64,000 bases of DNA from Sphingomonas sp. dw_22 (GTDB lineage Bacteria > Pseudomonadota > Alphaproteobacteria > Sphingomonadales > Sphingomonadaceae). The notes below the pieces were generated by a model. It worked only from the letters and a program-made list of their open reading frames with translations, had not been told where the DNA came from and searched no databases. The stretch is taken from assembly GCF_018449795.1 (NCBI RefSeq), contig NZ_JAAVVE010000012.1:36692-100691 (forward strand), written 5' to 3'. Positions 8,861 through 16,726 of this stretch are shown here, in pieces (the first letter of the stretch is position 1; every line of letters begins with the position of its first letter). The translations under genes and the position numbers were made by a program.

Positions 8861-9951
8861 TATCTCTTCTCCTCGGCCGGATCGCTCCAGCGTTTGTCTG
8901 CGGGGAAAACCTCGTCGAAGCTGCCCTTCAGGCCGCTGCCGTAAACGGGGTTGGGAAGCATGAACCAGCCCGCGCCCCAGAGCGGCGCCACCATCGTCTC
9001 GGTCGCGGCGTTGCGCCGCATCGCCGGGCCGAGCTCCTTGGCGTTGAACAGGTCGCTGAAATCGCCGAGCTGGTCGCCCACCAGCGCGATCACGCAGTAG
9101 CGATCGGCGATCTGCCAGCGCCGCGCATCCTTGGCGCTGCTCGTCGTGCCGTCGTCACCGCGCAGCCACAGCGTCTTGCCATGCTCGGCCGGCCCCAGCC
9201 CGGCGCCGTCGATCGCGGCCTCGGTCTGCGCGGCATTGGCCGCCAGGCGATTGGAATTGAAGATCACCGTCACGCCCTCGCGCCGCGCCGCCTGGAGCGC
9301 GTCGACCGCGCCCGGCACCGCCGCCACCCTGTCGGCGCCGGTCTGCTCCCAGCGTTCCCAGCGCTGCTCGTCATAGGCGCCCTGGCGCTGGGCGTCCGAC
9401 GCCTCATAGCCCAGGTTGAGCAAAGCCGTCTCGTCGATGTCGAGCACCACGGCGAGCGGCTTCTTCTCGCACGACGTGAACTTGGGTGCCGCCAGCGTGC
9501 CCTCGGGCGCCAGCACGACCGACCAGACATTGCCGCCCGTCTTGCGATCGAGCGCGCGGTTGCGGACATAGGACCAGAGCGCCTGATAGGCTTGGACGCT
9601 CAGCGCCGCCGCCTCGCCCGATCCGTAGAGATATTGCATCCCCGGCGGCACCGGCACCGCGCCCGCGGAGGTCGGCAAGGCCGCGACCGGCGGCTGGCCG
9701 GGCGCGCCGGTGGGCGCCGGCAGTTCCTTGAGCTGGGTCACCTGCCAATTGCCCTCGGGCACCTGCACGTTCAGCGGCCTGGCAGGTTGCGGCTGCGGCG
9801 CGCGCCGCTGCTTGCGCTTCTGCGAATCCTGCCGCGACTTGACGACTCCGCCCGCCGCCACGACGGGTACCGCCGCCGCCGCGATGCAGCCCGACAGCAG
9901 CGACGCCGCGACGATTCCGCCGATCGCGCGCCCGCAGGCGGACAAGGTCAT
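8860..9951 (-). CDS. HAD-superfamily acid phosphatase / 5'-nucleotidase lipoprotein (class C, e(P4)-like)
   Basis: 363 residues. The N-terminus ends in a lipobox SLLSGC with Cys22 as the lipidation site, followed by a proline/glutamine-rich linker to about residue 100. The HAD domain carries [12 protein letters not shown] (Asp171 nucleophile, Asp173), a second motif VIFNSNR near 230 and VGDQLGDF near 292. Lipoprotein e(P4)-type enzymes are surface or periplasmic phosphatases acting on nucleotides. The gene overlaps subunit A of the CoA-transferase by ATGA and subunit B by TAATG, placing an exported phosphatase inside a cytoplasmic enzyme operon. No link in function is apparent. Confidence 0.88.
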   Translation of the reverse strand: MTLSACGRAIGGIVAASLLSGCIAAAAVPVVAAGGVVKSRQDSQKRKQRRAPQPQPARPLNVQVPEGNWQVTQLKELPAPTGAPGQPPVAALPTSAGAVPVPPGMQYLYGSGEAAALSVQAYQALWSYVRNRALDRKTGGNVWSVVLAPEGTLAAPKFTSCEKKPLAVVLDIDETALLNLGYEASDAQRQGAYDEQRWERWEQTGADRVAAVPGAVDALQAARREGVTVIFNSNRLAANAAQTEAAIDGAGLGPAEHGKTLWLRGDDGTTSSAKDARRWQIADRYCVIALVGDQLGDFSDLFNAKELGPAMRRNAATETMVAPLWGAGWFMLPNPVYGSGLKGSFDEVFPADKRWSDPAEEKR

Positions 9952-10655
9952 GCCGCCTCGCGCGGCCGCGTCGTGCGGAACTCGATCTTCTTGTCATAGG
10001 GCGCGCCGACGATCAGCCGCTGCACATAGATGCCCGGCAAGTGGATCTGGTCGGGATCGAGGCTGCCCACCGGCACCACTTCCTCCACCTCGGCCACGCA
10101 GACCTTGCCCGCGGTCGCCATCGGCTGGTTGAAATTGCGCGCGGTCTTGCGGAAAATGAGGTTGCCGCTTTCGTCGGCCTTCCAGCCCTTGATGATCGAG
10201 ACGTCGCTGCGGATGCCGCGCTCGAGGATATATTCCTCGCCGTCGAAGAGCTTCACTTCCTTGCCCTCGGCGACCTGGGTGCCGACGCCGGTCCGGGTGT
10301 AAAAGCCCGGAATGCCCGCCCCGCCCGCGCGGCAGCGCTCGGCCAGGGTACCCTGGGGGCAGAACTCCACCTCCAGCTCGCCGGCGAGATATTGCCGCTC
10401 GAATTCCTTGTTCTCGCCGACATAGGAGGAGATCATCTTCTTCACCTGGCGGCTGCGCAGCAGCTTGCCGAGCCCTTCGTTATCGATGCCGGCATTGTTG
10501 GAGGCGATGGTGAGCCCGGTGACGCCCGAGGCCTGGATCGCATCGATCAGCCGCTCCGGGATGCCGCACAGGCCGAAGCCGCCCGCGCAGAGCGTCATGC
10601 CGTCGAACAGCAGCCCTTCCAGCGCTGCTTCCGCGTTGGGGTAGAGCTTGTCCAT
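9948..10655 (-). CDS. scoA: 3-oxoacid CoA-transferase subunit A
   Basis: 235 residues starting [20 protein letters not shown]; this ATG has AGGAGA ten bases upstream, so the longer frame is rejected. The subunit A fold is shown by [19 protein letters not shown] (the CoA-binding GGFGxxGxP motif, residues 21-39), [13 protein letters not shown] and [22 protein letters not shown]. It pairs with subunit B further downstream. First gene of the scoA - HAD lipoprotein - scoB operon, with all junctions overlapping. The upstream gap of 228 bases is shared with a divergent outer-membrane protein gene. Confidence 0.93.
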   Translation of the reverse strand: MDKLYPNAEAALEGLLFDGMTLCAGGFGLCGIPERLIDAIQASGVTGLTIASNNAGIDNEGLGKLLRSRQVKKMISSYVGENKEFERQYLAGELEVEFCPQGTLAERCRAGGAGIPGFYTRTGVGTQVAEGKEVKLFDGEEYILERGIRSDVSIIKGWKADESGNLIFRKTARNFNQPMATAGKVCVAEVEEVVPVGSLDPDQIHLPGIYVQRLIVGAPYDKKIEFRTTRPREAA

Positions 10656-10801
10656 GCGCCGATTCTCTCCTGACTGCGTGGCGGCGATAATCCTGCGGCA
10701 TCGCATCGGTCAAGCGAACCTGAACCGACTTTCAGGTTTCGACACAATGTGGCGCTGTGGCGAAAAAGTCACATTATAGGTTGTAATTAAATTGCCATAT
10801 T

Positions 10802-10847
10802 GCACCCGCGAAACGGGTGCTTACGTAGCGGCTCGGATGGCCATCCG
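10802..10847 (+). promoter_or_regulatory. Two hairpins in the leader of the outer-membrane barrel gene
   Basis: GCACCCG-CGAAA-CGGGTGC (10802-10820) is a 7-bp stem with a GNRA-like loop. CGGATGGCCATCCG (10834-10847) is a perfect 14-bp palindrome. Both fall within 85 bases upstream of the OMP start and after AT-rich DNA (GTAATTAAATTGCCATATT) that may hold the promoter. They could stabilise the mRNA or control its translation. Confidence 0.4.
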
Positions 10848-10883
10848 AAGTTAGAGTAAAAGTCCAAAAGAGTAGGAAAAACA

Positions 10884-11414
10884 ATGCGAATTCTCGCAAC
10901 GGCGGCGCTCGCCCTGACGGCAGCCGCTACCCCCGCCCTCGCCCAGGATGGCTCGTTCCAGGGTCCGCGCGCCGAGATCGTCGGCGGCTGGGACCATGTC
11001 GAAGGCGCCGATCAGAACGCCTCGGGCTTCGTCTATGGCGGTGCGGCGGGCTATGACCTGCAGCGCGGCAACGCGGTGTTCGGCGTCGAGGGTGAAATCA
11101 CCGGCTCGACCGCCAAGAAGACCGAGAACGACGTCACGCTGAAGGCCGGCCGCGACTTCTATGCCGGCGTCCGCGCGGGCTATGTCATCCTGCCGAGCAC
11201 GCTGCTCTACGTGAAGGGCGGCTACACCAACGCCCGCGTGATCGGCGAGACCGCCGACGTGCACGTCGCCGACAACCTGGACGGCTTCCGCCTGGGCGCC
11301 GGCCTGGAGCGCAGCTTCGGCAAGTTCTATGGCAAGGTCGAGTATCGCTACTCGAACTACAGCCAGGACGTGGAGCGTCACCAGGTTCTGGCGGGCCTCG
11401 GCGTCCGCTTCTGA
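10884..11414 (+). CDS. Small outer-membrane beta-barrel protein
   Basis: 176 residues. A signal peptide MRILATAALALTAAATPALA-Q is followed by alternating amphipathic strands rich in Gly, Tyr and aromatic residues and a final GLGVRF ending in Phe, the usual signal for assembly by the BAM complex. Eight strands can be laid out, matching the OmpW/Omp25-like porin-family barrels. It is probably an abundant structural protein: AGAGTAGGAAAAACA gives a good Shine-Dalgarno, the leader is structured, and a strong terminator follows. Ligand or pore function is not evident. Confidence 0.85.
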   Translation: MRILATAALALTAAATPALAQDGSFQGPRAEIVGGWDHVEGADQNASGFVYGGAAGYDLQRGNAVFGVEGEITGSTAKKTENDVTLKAGRDFYAGVRAGYVILPSTLLYVKGGYTNARVIGETADVHVADNLDGFRLGAGLERSFGKFYGKVEYRYSNYSQDVERHQVLAGLGVRF

Positions 11415-11430
11415 TCCGACGACGATCGAG

Positions 11431-11465
11431 AAAGGGCCGCGCGGCACTCGCCGCGCGGCCTTTTT
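11431..11465 (+). terminator. Rho-independent terminator of the OMP gene
   Basis: An 11-bp GC stem, GGCCGCGCGGC (11435-11445) and GCCGCGCGGCC (11450-11460), with loop ACTC is followed by TTTTT. It starts 20 bases after the stop codon. Confidence 0.9.
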
Positions 11466-11597
11466 CGTGCCTGGGGCGGATGTTTTGGGCGGCCGAAAAC
11501 CCCATCGTCGCCCCCAATGCCGGGCGGCACACCCCCGCCAAGGATCGGAATGGCGCCGGGGGTTACGCGAGCCTCCCACCCGAACTAGACAGGCCGC

Positions 11598-13250
11598 ATG
11601 ACCGCGAAACGAACCGGGGGCCGGATCCTCGTCGACAATCTGGTCGCGCAGGGCTGCGACCGTATCTTCCATGTGCCGGGTGAGAGCTTCCTCGCCGTGC
11701 TCGACGCGCTGCACGACACGCTGGAGATCGATCTGGTGACGTGCCGGCAGGAGGGCGGGGTCGGCTTCATGGCTTGCGCGGACGGGGCGATGACCGGCAG
11801 GCCGGGCGTGGCCTTCGTGACTCGCGGGCCGGGGGCAACCAACGCTTCGATCGGCGTCCATGTCGCGATGCAGGACTCCCAGCCGATGCTGCTGTTCATC
11901 GGCGATGTCGATCGCGGGATGCGCGATCGCGAAGGCTTCCAGGAAGTCGACTTCCCCGCGATGTTCGCGCCGCTCGCCAAATGGGCGACCCGGATCGAGG
12001 ACGCCCGCCGCATCCCCGAATATGTCGCACGCGCCTGGCACGTCGCGACCTCGGGCCGCCCGGGGCCGGTGGTGATCGCACTACCCGAGGACATGCTGTG
12101 CGATGTGGTCGATGCGGTGGATCGGCCCGAGCTCGTGCCCCCGCTCCAGGCCCCCGACGCCTATGACCTCGACCTGATGTTCGCGCAGCTCCGCACGGCG
12201 AAGCGACCGATCGCGATCGTCGGCGGCGCCGGCTGGGACGCGGAGACGGGTCAGGACTTCGCCAAATTCGCCGAGCGGATCGGCCTGCCCGTCGCCGGCG
12301 CATTCCGGCGGCAGGATTCGATCCTCAACAGTTCGCCGGCCTGGGCCGGCAATCTCGGCTATGGCCCTAATCCAAAGCTGGTCCAGCGGATCAAGGAAGC
12401 CGATCTGCTGCTCGTCGTCGGCGCCCGGCTCGGCGAGGCGACCACGGACGGCTATACGCTGGTTACGCCCGATCATCCCGGCCAGACGCTGATCCACGTC
12501 CACCCCGATCCCAATGAGCTCAACCGTACCTATCGCGCCGATCTGCCGATCTGCGCGCGACCCTTCGAGTTCGCGGTGGCGATTGCAGCCGAGGAGCAGC
12601 TCGATCTGCCGGTATTTGCCGGCGCCGAAGCCCATGCCGAATGGCTCGAATGGTCTACCCCCAAGCCTCGCGAAGGCGTGACGCTCGACCTCGGCCAATG
12701 CGTGCTGGCGATGCGCGAGGCGATGCCGGCGGACACGATCATCTGCAACGGCGCCGGCAATTTCTCGAGCTGGTGGCACCGCTACTGGCGCTATGGCACC
12801 CAGCCGAGCCAGCTCGCCCCCACCGCCGGCGCGATGGGCTATGGCGTCCCCGCCGCCGTCGCCGCAGCGCTCCGCGCGCCCGATCGGAAGGTCGTGGCGG
12901 TCGCGGGCGACGGCGATTTCCTGATGAACGGCCAGGAACTCGCCACCGCCGTCCAGCACGGCGCGGACATGCTGGTCATCGTCGTCGACAATTCCACCTA
13001 CGGCACGATCCGCATGCACCAGGAGCGCGAATATCCCGCGCGCCTATCGGGCACCGCGCTCAAGAACCCCGATTTCGCCGCGCTCGGCCGCGCCTATGGC
13101 TGCTGGGCGGACACGGTGGAGACCACCGCGCAATTCGCCCCCGCCCTCGCCCGCGCGCTGGAGCAGCCGGGCGTCAAGCTGCTCCACCTCAAGACCGATG
13201 TGGAGTTCATCACTCCAGCAACCACGATCTCCGCGCTCCGGAACCGCTGA
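11598..13250 (+). CDS. Thiamine-diphosphate-dependent enzyme, acetolactate-synthase-like
   Basis: 550 residues with the three-domain POX/AHAS layout: N-terminal pyrimidine-binding domain (FHVPGESFLAVLDAL, catalytic Glu52 in CRQEGGVGFMA), a central Rossmann-like domain (PIAIVGGAGWDAETGQDF) and a C-terminal diphosphate-binding domain with GDGDFLMNGQ near 436 leading to DNSTYGTIR. The family makes or breaks carbon-carbon bonds next to a carbonyl. No regulatory small subunit is adjacent, so biosynthetic acetolactate synthase is unlikely; a decarboxylase or carboligase of another substrate is more probable. Its last 41 bases overlap the end of the convergent HxlR gene. Confidence 0.85.
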   Translation: MTAKRTGGRILVDNLVAQGCDRIFHVPGESFLAVLDALHDTLEIDLVTCRQEGGVGFMACADGAMTGRPGVAFVTRGPGATNASIGVHVAMQDSQPMLLFIGDVDRGMRDREGFQEVDFPAMFAPLAKWATRIEDARRIPEYVARAWHVATSGRPGPVVIALPEDMLCDVVDAVDRPELVPPLQAPDAYDLDLMFAQLRTAKRPIAIVGGAGWDAETGQDFAKFAERIGLPVAGAFRRQDSILNSSPAWAGNLGYGPNPKLVQRIKEADLLLVVGARLGEATTDGYTLVTPDHPGQTLIHVHPDPNELNRTYRADLPICARPFEFAVAIAAEEQLDLPVFAGAEAHAEWLEWSTPKPREGVTLDLGQCVLAMREAMPADTIICNGAGNFSSWWHRYWRYGTQPSQLAPTAGAMGYGVPAAVAAALRAPDRKVVAVAGDGDFLMNGQELATAVQHGADMLVIVVDNSTYGTIRMHQEREYPARLSGTALKNPDFAALGRAYGCWADTVETTAQFAPALARALEQPGVKLLHLKTDVEFITPATTISALRNR

Positions 13251-13695
13251 CCAGCGGATCGTCGGGCTGGACGACGCCGAGCGCCCGGCCCGCCAGCGGC
13301 ACACCGGTCAGCCGGTCGACCACCATCGGCTCGACCAGCTTGCCGGTCTCCTGATCGACCAGCCGGGTGACGCCGCCCTCGCCATGATGCGTGCGGCCCC
13401 ATTCGCCCAGCACATGAAGCACCGGCAGGAAATCGCGCCCCGCCGCGGTCAGCACATATTCGTCGCGCGGCGGCCGCTCGCTGTAGCGGCGCTTCTCCAG
13501 CACCCCCGCCTCGGTGAGCGCGCGCAGCCGCGCCGTCAGGATGTTCGGCGCGATCTTCAGGCTGGTGCGCAACTGATCGAACCGGGTCAGCCCCAGGCTC
13601 ACGTCGCGCAGGATCAGCATGCTCCACGCATCGCCCACCCGCGCCACGCTGCGGGCGATCGGGCAGCAAGTCGAATTTTCTTCTCTCGGGTCCAT
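13210..13695 (-). CDS. HxlR-family transcriptional regulator
   Basis: 161 residues. Residues 10-100 are an HxlR winged helix beginning CCPIARSVARVGDAWSMLILRDV, with recognition region LKIAPNILTARLRALTEAGVLEKRRY. The Cys-Cys at 10-11 may be redox or electrophile sensitive, as in some HxlR proteins. A 60-residue C-terminal tail (LVDQETGKLVEPMVV) is longer than the minimal family. It is divergent from an SDR gene with a 35-bp palindrome between them, implying that it controls both. Its 3' end overlaps the convergent ThDP-enzyme gene. Confidence 0.9.
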   Translation of the reverse strand: MDPREENSTCCPIARSVARVGDAWSMLILRDVSLGLTRFDQLRTSLKIAPNILTARLRALTEAGVLEKRRYSERPPRDEYVLTAAGRDFLPVLHVLGEWGRTHHGEGGVTRLVDQETGKLVEPMVVDRLTGVPLAGRALGVVQPDDPLVSGSGARRSWLLE

Positions 13696-13729
13696 TGCAT
13701 AATGATAGTGAGTTACTATTAAAATGCAA
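13695..13729. promoter_or_regulatory. Nested palindromic operator between HxlR and SDR genes
   Basis: Two pairs of arms share one centre at base 13712: outer TTGCAT (13695-13700)/ATGCAA (13724-13729) and inner ATAGT (13705-13709)/ACTAT (13715-13719). The dyad starts at the first base of the regulator's start codon and precedes the SDR gene by 35 bases, fitting an autoregulated divergent promoter. Binding is inferred. Confidence 0.65.
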
Positions 13730-13763
13730 GCGACTCGCTTCAGGGCCGCATGGAGACATGAAA

Positions 13764-14570
13764 ATGACCAATTCTTCCCTTGGCGCTGCCCTGATCACCG
13801 GCGCTTCGTCCGGCATCGGCGCGGTCTATGCCGATCGCCTGGCCCGCCGCGGCCATGACCTGATCCTCGTCGCCCGCGACGGCGCCCGCATGGAGACGCT
13901 TGCCGAAAAACTGCGCGCCGATACCGGCCGCGCGATCGAAGTCCTCCCCGCCGACCTGACCGACGGCGACGATCTCGACCGCGTCGCGAAGCGGCTCGCC
14001 GCCGACGCCTCGATCACCCTGCTCGTCAACAATGCCGGCATGTCGCTGAACGGCGGGCTGCTCGACAACGAGGCACCGGCGCTGGAGCGCATCGTCACGC
14101 TCAACATCACCGCGCCGACCCTGCTCGCCTCGGCCGCCGGCAAGGCGTTCAAGGCACGCGGCAAGGGCGCGATCATCAACATCGCCTCGGTGCTGGCGCT
14201 CGTCCCGGAGATGTTCGACGGCGTCTATAGCGGCACCAAGGCCTATCTGCTCAACCTGTCGCTCTCGCTTTCCCAGCAACTCGCGGAGAACGGCGTCCAT
14301 GTCCAGGCCGTCCTCCCCGGCGCCACGCGCACCGAGATCTGGGCGCGTTCGGGCAAGGATGTCGACAGCTTCCCACCCGAGATGGTGATGGGCGTGGACG
14401 ACCTGGTCGACGCCTCGCTGCTCGGCTTCGATCGCGGCGAGACCGTCACCATCCCCCCGCTCGCCGACGAAGGGCTGTGGGAGACCTACACCCAAGCGCG
14501 CGTCGCACTCGCGCCGCACCTCTCGCACCGCGATGTCGCGCCGCGCTACCGCGAGACAGTCGACGCCTGA
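13764..14570 (+). CDS. Short-chain dehydrogenase/reductase
   Basis: 268 residues from the ATG eight bases after a GGAG; ATG 13758 is too close to that site, and the longer frame would run through the operator. Cofactor motif ITGASSGIG (11-19), NNAG near 90 and the catalytic Ser plus YSGTK near 155 are intact. SDRs of this shape (DltE/YqjQ-like) reduce or oxidise small carbonyl compounds; the substrate is unknown. It is divergent from an HxlR regulator, which often responds to quinones or aldehydes, so a detoxifying reductase is a reasonable guess. The last 25 bases overlap the convergent ankyrin gene. Confidence 0.88.
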   Translation: MTNSSLGAALITGASSGIGAVYADRLARRGHDLILVARDGARMETLAEKLRADTGRAIEVLPADLTDGDDLDRVAKRLAADASITLLVNNAGMSLNGGLLDNEAPALERIVTLNITAPTLLASAAGKAFKARGKGAIINIASVLALVPEMFDGVYSGTKAYLLNLSLSLSQQLAENGVHVQAVLPGATRTEIWARSGKDVDSFPPEMVMGVDDLVDASLLGFDRGETVTIPPLADEGLWETYTQARVALAPHLSHRDVAPRYRETVDA

Positions 14571-15259
14571 GCGAGCCTGTCCGCGACGGCATGATAGCCG
14601 GGGTCGCGCTTCCGCCGGAGCAATTCGGCGGCGGTGCGGCCCTCGCCATCGGGGATATCGCCGCGCGCGCCGTGCCGCACGAACATCGCGAAATGCTCGG
14701 CCGCGCTGCCCTTCTTGAGCATCAGGTGCAGCGCCGTCCGGCCCTTCGGATCCTGGAAATCGGGGTTCGCTCCGCCGATCAGCAATTCCTCCGCCGGCCC
14801 GAACTTGCTCCACGCGATCGCGCCGAGCAGCGGCGTCTCGCCACGCGCGGCGCCCTCCTCGATGTCCGCGCCATGCGCGAGCAGCAGGCGGATCGCCGCC
14901 CGATCCTCGTTCCACGCCGCGGCGAACAGACAATAGTCGGGATCACAGCCGAGCTTCAGCAGATGCTCCACCAGCGCGAGGTTCCGTCCCCGCGAAACGG
15001 CATGCCAGAGCGGCGTCGCCTTCCACGCGCCTTCGGTGAAGGCAGCATCGTTCAGCCCCAATCCCAGCCCGAGCAGCAGATCGGCGGTGCGGATGGCGGC
15101 ACCCGCATCGGCCGCAGGCGCCATGCAGGCCTGGTGCAGCCAGCCCCGCCCGCGCTCGTCCCGCACGCCGAGCAGGTCCGGCCGGGCGGCAAGCCCCTCC
15201 GCCACTTCCGCCCAGCGATGGGCACGCACGCTCTCGCGCAGGCTCGTCTTCGAAACCAT
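14546..15259 (-). CDS. Ankyrin-repeat protein
   Basis: 237 residues built of ankyrin repeats; recognisable units include WKATPLWHAVSRGRNLALVE, ETPLLGAIAWSKFGPAEELL and RTALHLMLKKGSAAEHFAM, each with the TPL/TAL-H turn and following helix pair. No signal peptide or membrane helix, so it is cytoplasmic. Ankyrin repeats bind proteins, and no enzymatic domain accompanies them. The CsbD gene lies upstream on the same strand with a hairpin between, so it may be partly co-transcribed. Confidence 0.85.
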   Translation of the reverse strand: MVSKTSLRESVRAHRWAEVAEGLAARPDLLGVRDERGRGWLHQACMAPAADAGAAIRTADLLLGLGLGLNDAAFTEGAWKATPLWHAVSRGRNLALVEHLLKLGCDPDYCLFAAAWNEDRAAIRLLLAHGADIEEGAARGETPLLGAIAWSKFGPAEELLIGGANPDFQDPKGRTALHLMLKKGSAAEHFAMFVRHGARGDIPDGEGRTAAELLRRKRDPGYHAVADRLAQASTVSR

Positions 15260-15279
15260 GGCGCAAGGCTAACATGAAG

Positions 15280-15309
15280 AGGGCCACCCCGGCATTCCGG
15301 AGTGGCCCT
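15280..15309 (-). terminator. Hairpin between CsbD and ankyrin genes
   Basis: AGGGCCAC (15280-15287) pairs with GTGGCCCT (15302-15309), extended by CCGG/CCGG around a CATT loop. On the minus strand it is followed by TCTTC rather than a strong T tract, so termination may be partial. It lies 22 bases after the csbD stop. Confidence 0.45.
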
Positions 15310-15330
15310 TTCCTTGCCGAAAATCCGGCC

Positions 15331-15501
15331 TCAGATATCGTCGCCGAGCGCGCCCTTGACCTTGCCGATCGCCTGCTGCGCCTTGCCCTTGATCTCCTGG
15401 GCGGCGCCCTTGTCGCGGGTGGCGGGATCGTCGCTGTTCTGCTTGAGCTTGCCGAGCGCCTCATTGACGTTGCCCTTGATCTTGTCGGTAAGTTCGCCCA
15501 T
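15331..15501 (-). CDS. CsbD-family stress protein
   Basis: A 56-residue protein beginning MGELTDKIKGNVNEALGKLK and ending AIGKVKGALGDDI, with the repeated GKxK/KGxA pattern typical of CsbD. AGGAG sits nine bases before the ATG. CsbD proteins are small, charged and abundant under general stress; their biochemical role is unknown. I looked for an EcfG-type GGAAC-N-GTT promoter upstream and found GGAAC but no convincing -10 partner. Confidence 0.88.
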   Translation of the reverse strand: MGELTDKIKGNVNEALGKLKQNSDDPATRDKGAAQEIKGKAQQAIGKVKGALGDDI

Positions 15502-15592
15502 GATTTCAATCTCCTGGCAGTGAGCCGGCGCTTGGTCGCATCCGGTTCCGTTCTAGAAAAAACAACGGCTCGCGCCCGGCGAGGTTCCCCCG

Positions 15593-16189
15593 ATGCCCGA
15601 TCGAATTGCCGCACATTATGAACGCAACGCGCACGCCTTCGATGCCGCGCGGCGCGAGCGCTTCGTCGAAAGGCCGTGGCTGGATCGCTTCCTGCTGGGC
15701 GTTTCCCGGGGCGGCCATGTCCTCGATCTCGGCTGCGGCGGCGGCGAGCCGATCGCCCGCTACCTGATCGATCGCGGCCATGCGCTCACCGGAGTCGATC
15801 TCTCCCAAGCCCTGATCGGCCTCGCCAGCACCCGCTTCGCCCGCCATCGCTGGCTCAGGGGCGACATGCGCACGGTGCCGCTCGGCGGTCCGTTCCAGGG
15901 CGCGCTCGCCTGGGACAGCCTGTTCCATCTGCAGCCCGAGGATCAGGCCGCGACGATCGCCCGCGTCGCCGGCTGGCTGGCGCCGGGCGGCATGTTCCTG
16001 TTCAACACCGGCCCCGCGCGCGGCGAAGTGACCGGCAGCCAGTTCGGCGAGCCGCTCTATCATGCCAGCCTCGACCCCGCCGAATATCGCATGCTGTTCG
16101 CGGAACTCGGTCTGATGGAAATCGCCTTCACCCCCGACGATTTCGCGACCGGCGGCCGTTCGGTCTGGCTGGCGCGGAAGGCGGATTAG
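15593..16189 (+). CDS. Class I SAM-dependent methyltransferase
   Basis: 198 residues. Motif I is VLDLGCGGGEPIARYLIDRG (residues 43-62), followed by the acidic VDLSQALIGLA, the motif DMRTVPL and a post-core LAPGGMFLFNTG. The order and spacing fit a methyltransferase of the type 11/25 group. Substrate unknown. It starts shortly after the divergent csbD promoter region and is apparently monocistronic. Confidence 0.88.
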   Translation: MPDRIAAHYERNAHAFDAARRERFVERPWLDRFLLGVSRGGHVLDLGCGGGEPIARYLIDRGHALTGVDLSQALIGLASTRFARHRWLRGDMRTVPLGGPFQGALAWDSLFHLQPEDQAATIARVAGWLAPGGMFLFNTGPARGEVTGSQFGEPLYHASLDPAEYRMLFAELGLMEIAFTPDDFATGGRSVWLARKAD

Positions 16190-16199
16190 GCAAGCGCCG

Positions 16200-16703
16200 T
16201 CAGGACGTCCGCTTGACCGGGATTTGCGCCGGAGCAGTCGAGATATCCCGCACTTTCGCGCCATCCAACTTGATGAAGGATAGATATACGAGCTTGCCGT
16301 CTCGCATCCATTCGATGCGGACACGGCCATCCTTCAGCAAATAAGGCTGAGCCGGCGTGAATTCGCGCCCCAGCGGCCACGGCTTCAAGGGCGATGCCTT
16401 GCGACAGTCGTCGGAGAACCGCGCGCAGAATTCGCCGGTCGCCCCTTCCACCAGCAATTCCGGTGGAAAGGTGGGCAGCATGTCGCGGCGGCTTTCCAGA
16501 AGCGCGGCGATCGTTCTGGATATTTCCGGGGCCAGACTTGGTCCAGGTGCGGCCGCCGGCAGGAGCGCGACCATTTCAAGCCCACCTTCGAACCGCTCCA
16601 CCACCGGCCCTGCGCACATACCCTCCGCCGGACCACCGCCGATGGGCATACACGGATCATCGCTCCCCAATGCCACATGCATCGCCAACGCAAGAACCAG
16701 CAT
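16200..16703 (-). CDS. Hypothetical exported protein
   Basis: 167 residues from an ATG preceded by AAGGGGGG; upstream codons in this frame are the out-of-frame shadow of the hydrolase gene. The N-terminus MLVLALAMHVALGSDDPC is a short hydrophobic leader, suggesting export. Four cysteines (CMPIGG, GMCAGP, EFCARF, DDCRKA) could form two disulfides in the periplasm. The second half has a beta-like LLKDGRVRIEWMRDGKLVYLS element. I do not recognise a family. It follows the lipoprotein hydrolase gene by 23 bases, so probably the same transcript. Confidence 0.65.
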   Translation of the reverse strand: MLVLALAMHVALGSDDPCMPIGGGPAEGMCAGPVVERFEGGLEMVALLPAAAPGPSLAPEISRTIAALLESRRDMLPTFPPELLVEGATGEFCARFSDDCRKASPLKPWPLGREFTPAQPYLLKDGRVRIEWMRDGKLVYLSFIKLDGAKVRDISTAPAQIPVKRTS

Positions 16704-16726
16704 CGCGCCCCCCCTTGAAAGCCGGG

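Noticed and set aside
15502..15592. EcfG general-stress promoter for csbD
   Set aside because: GGAAC is present, but no GTT-type -10 lies 16-18 bases downstream of it.
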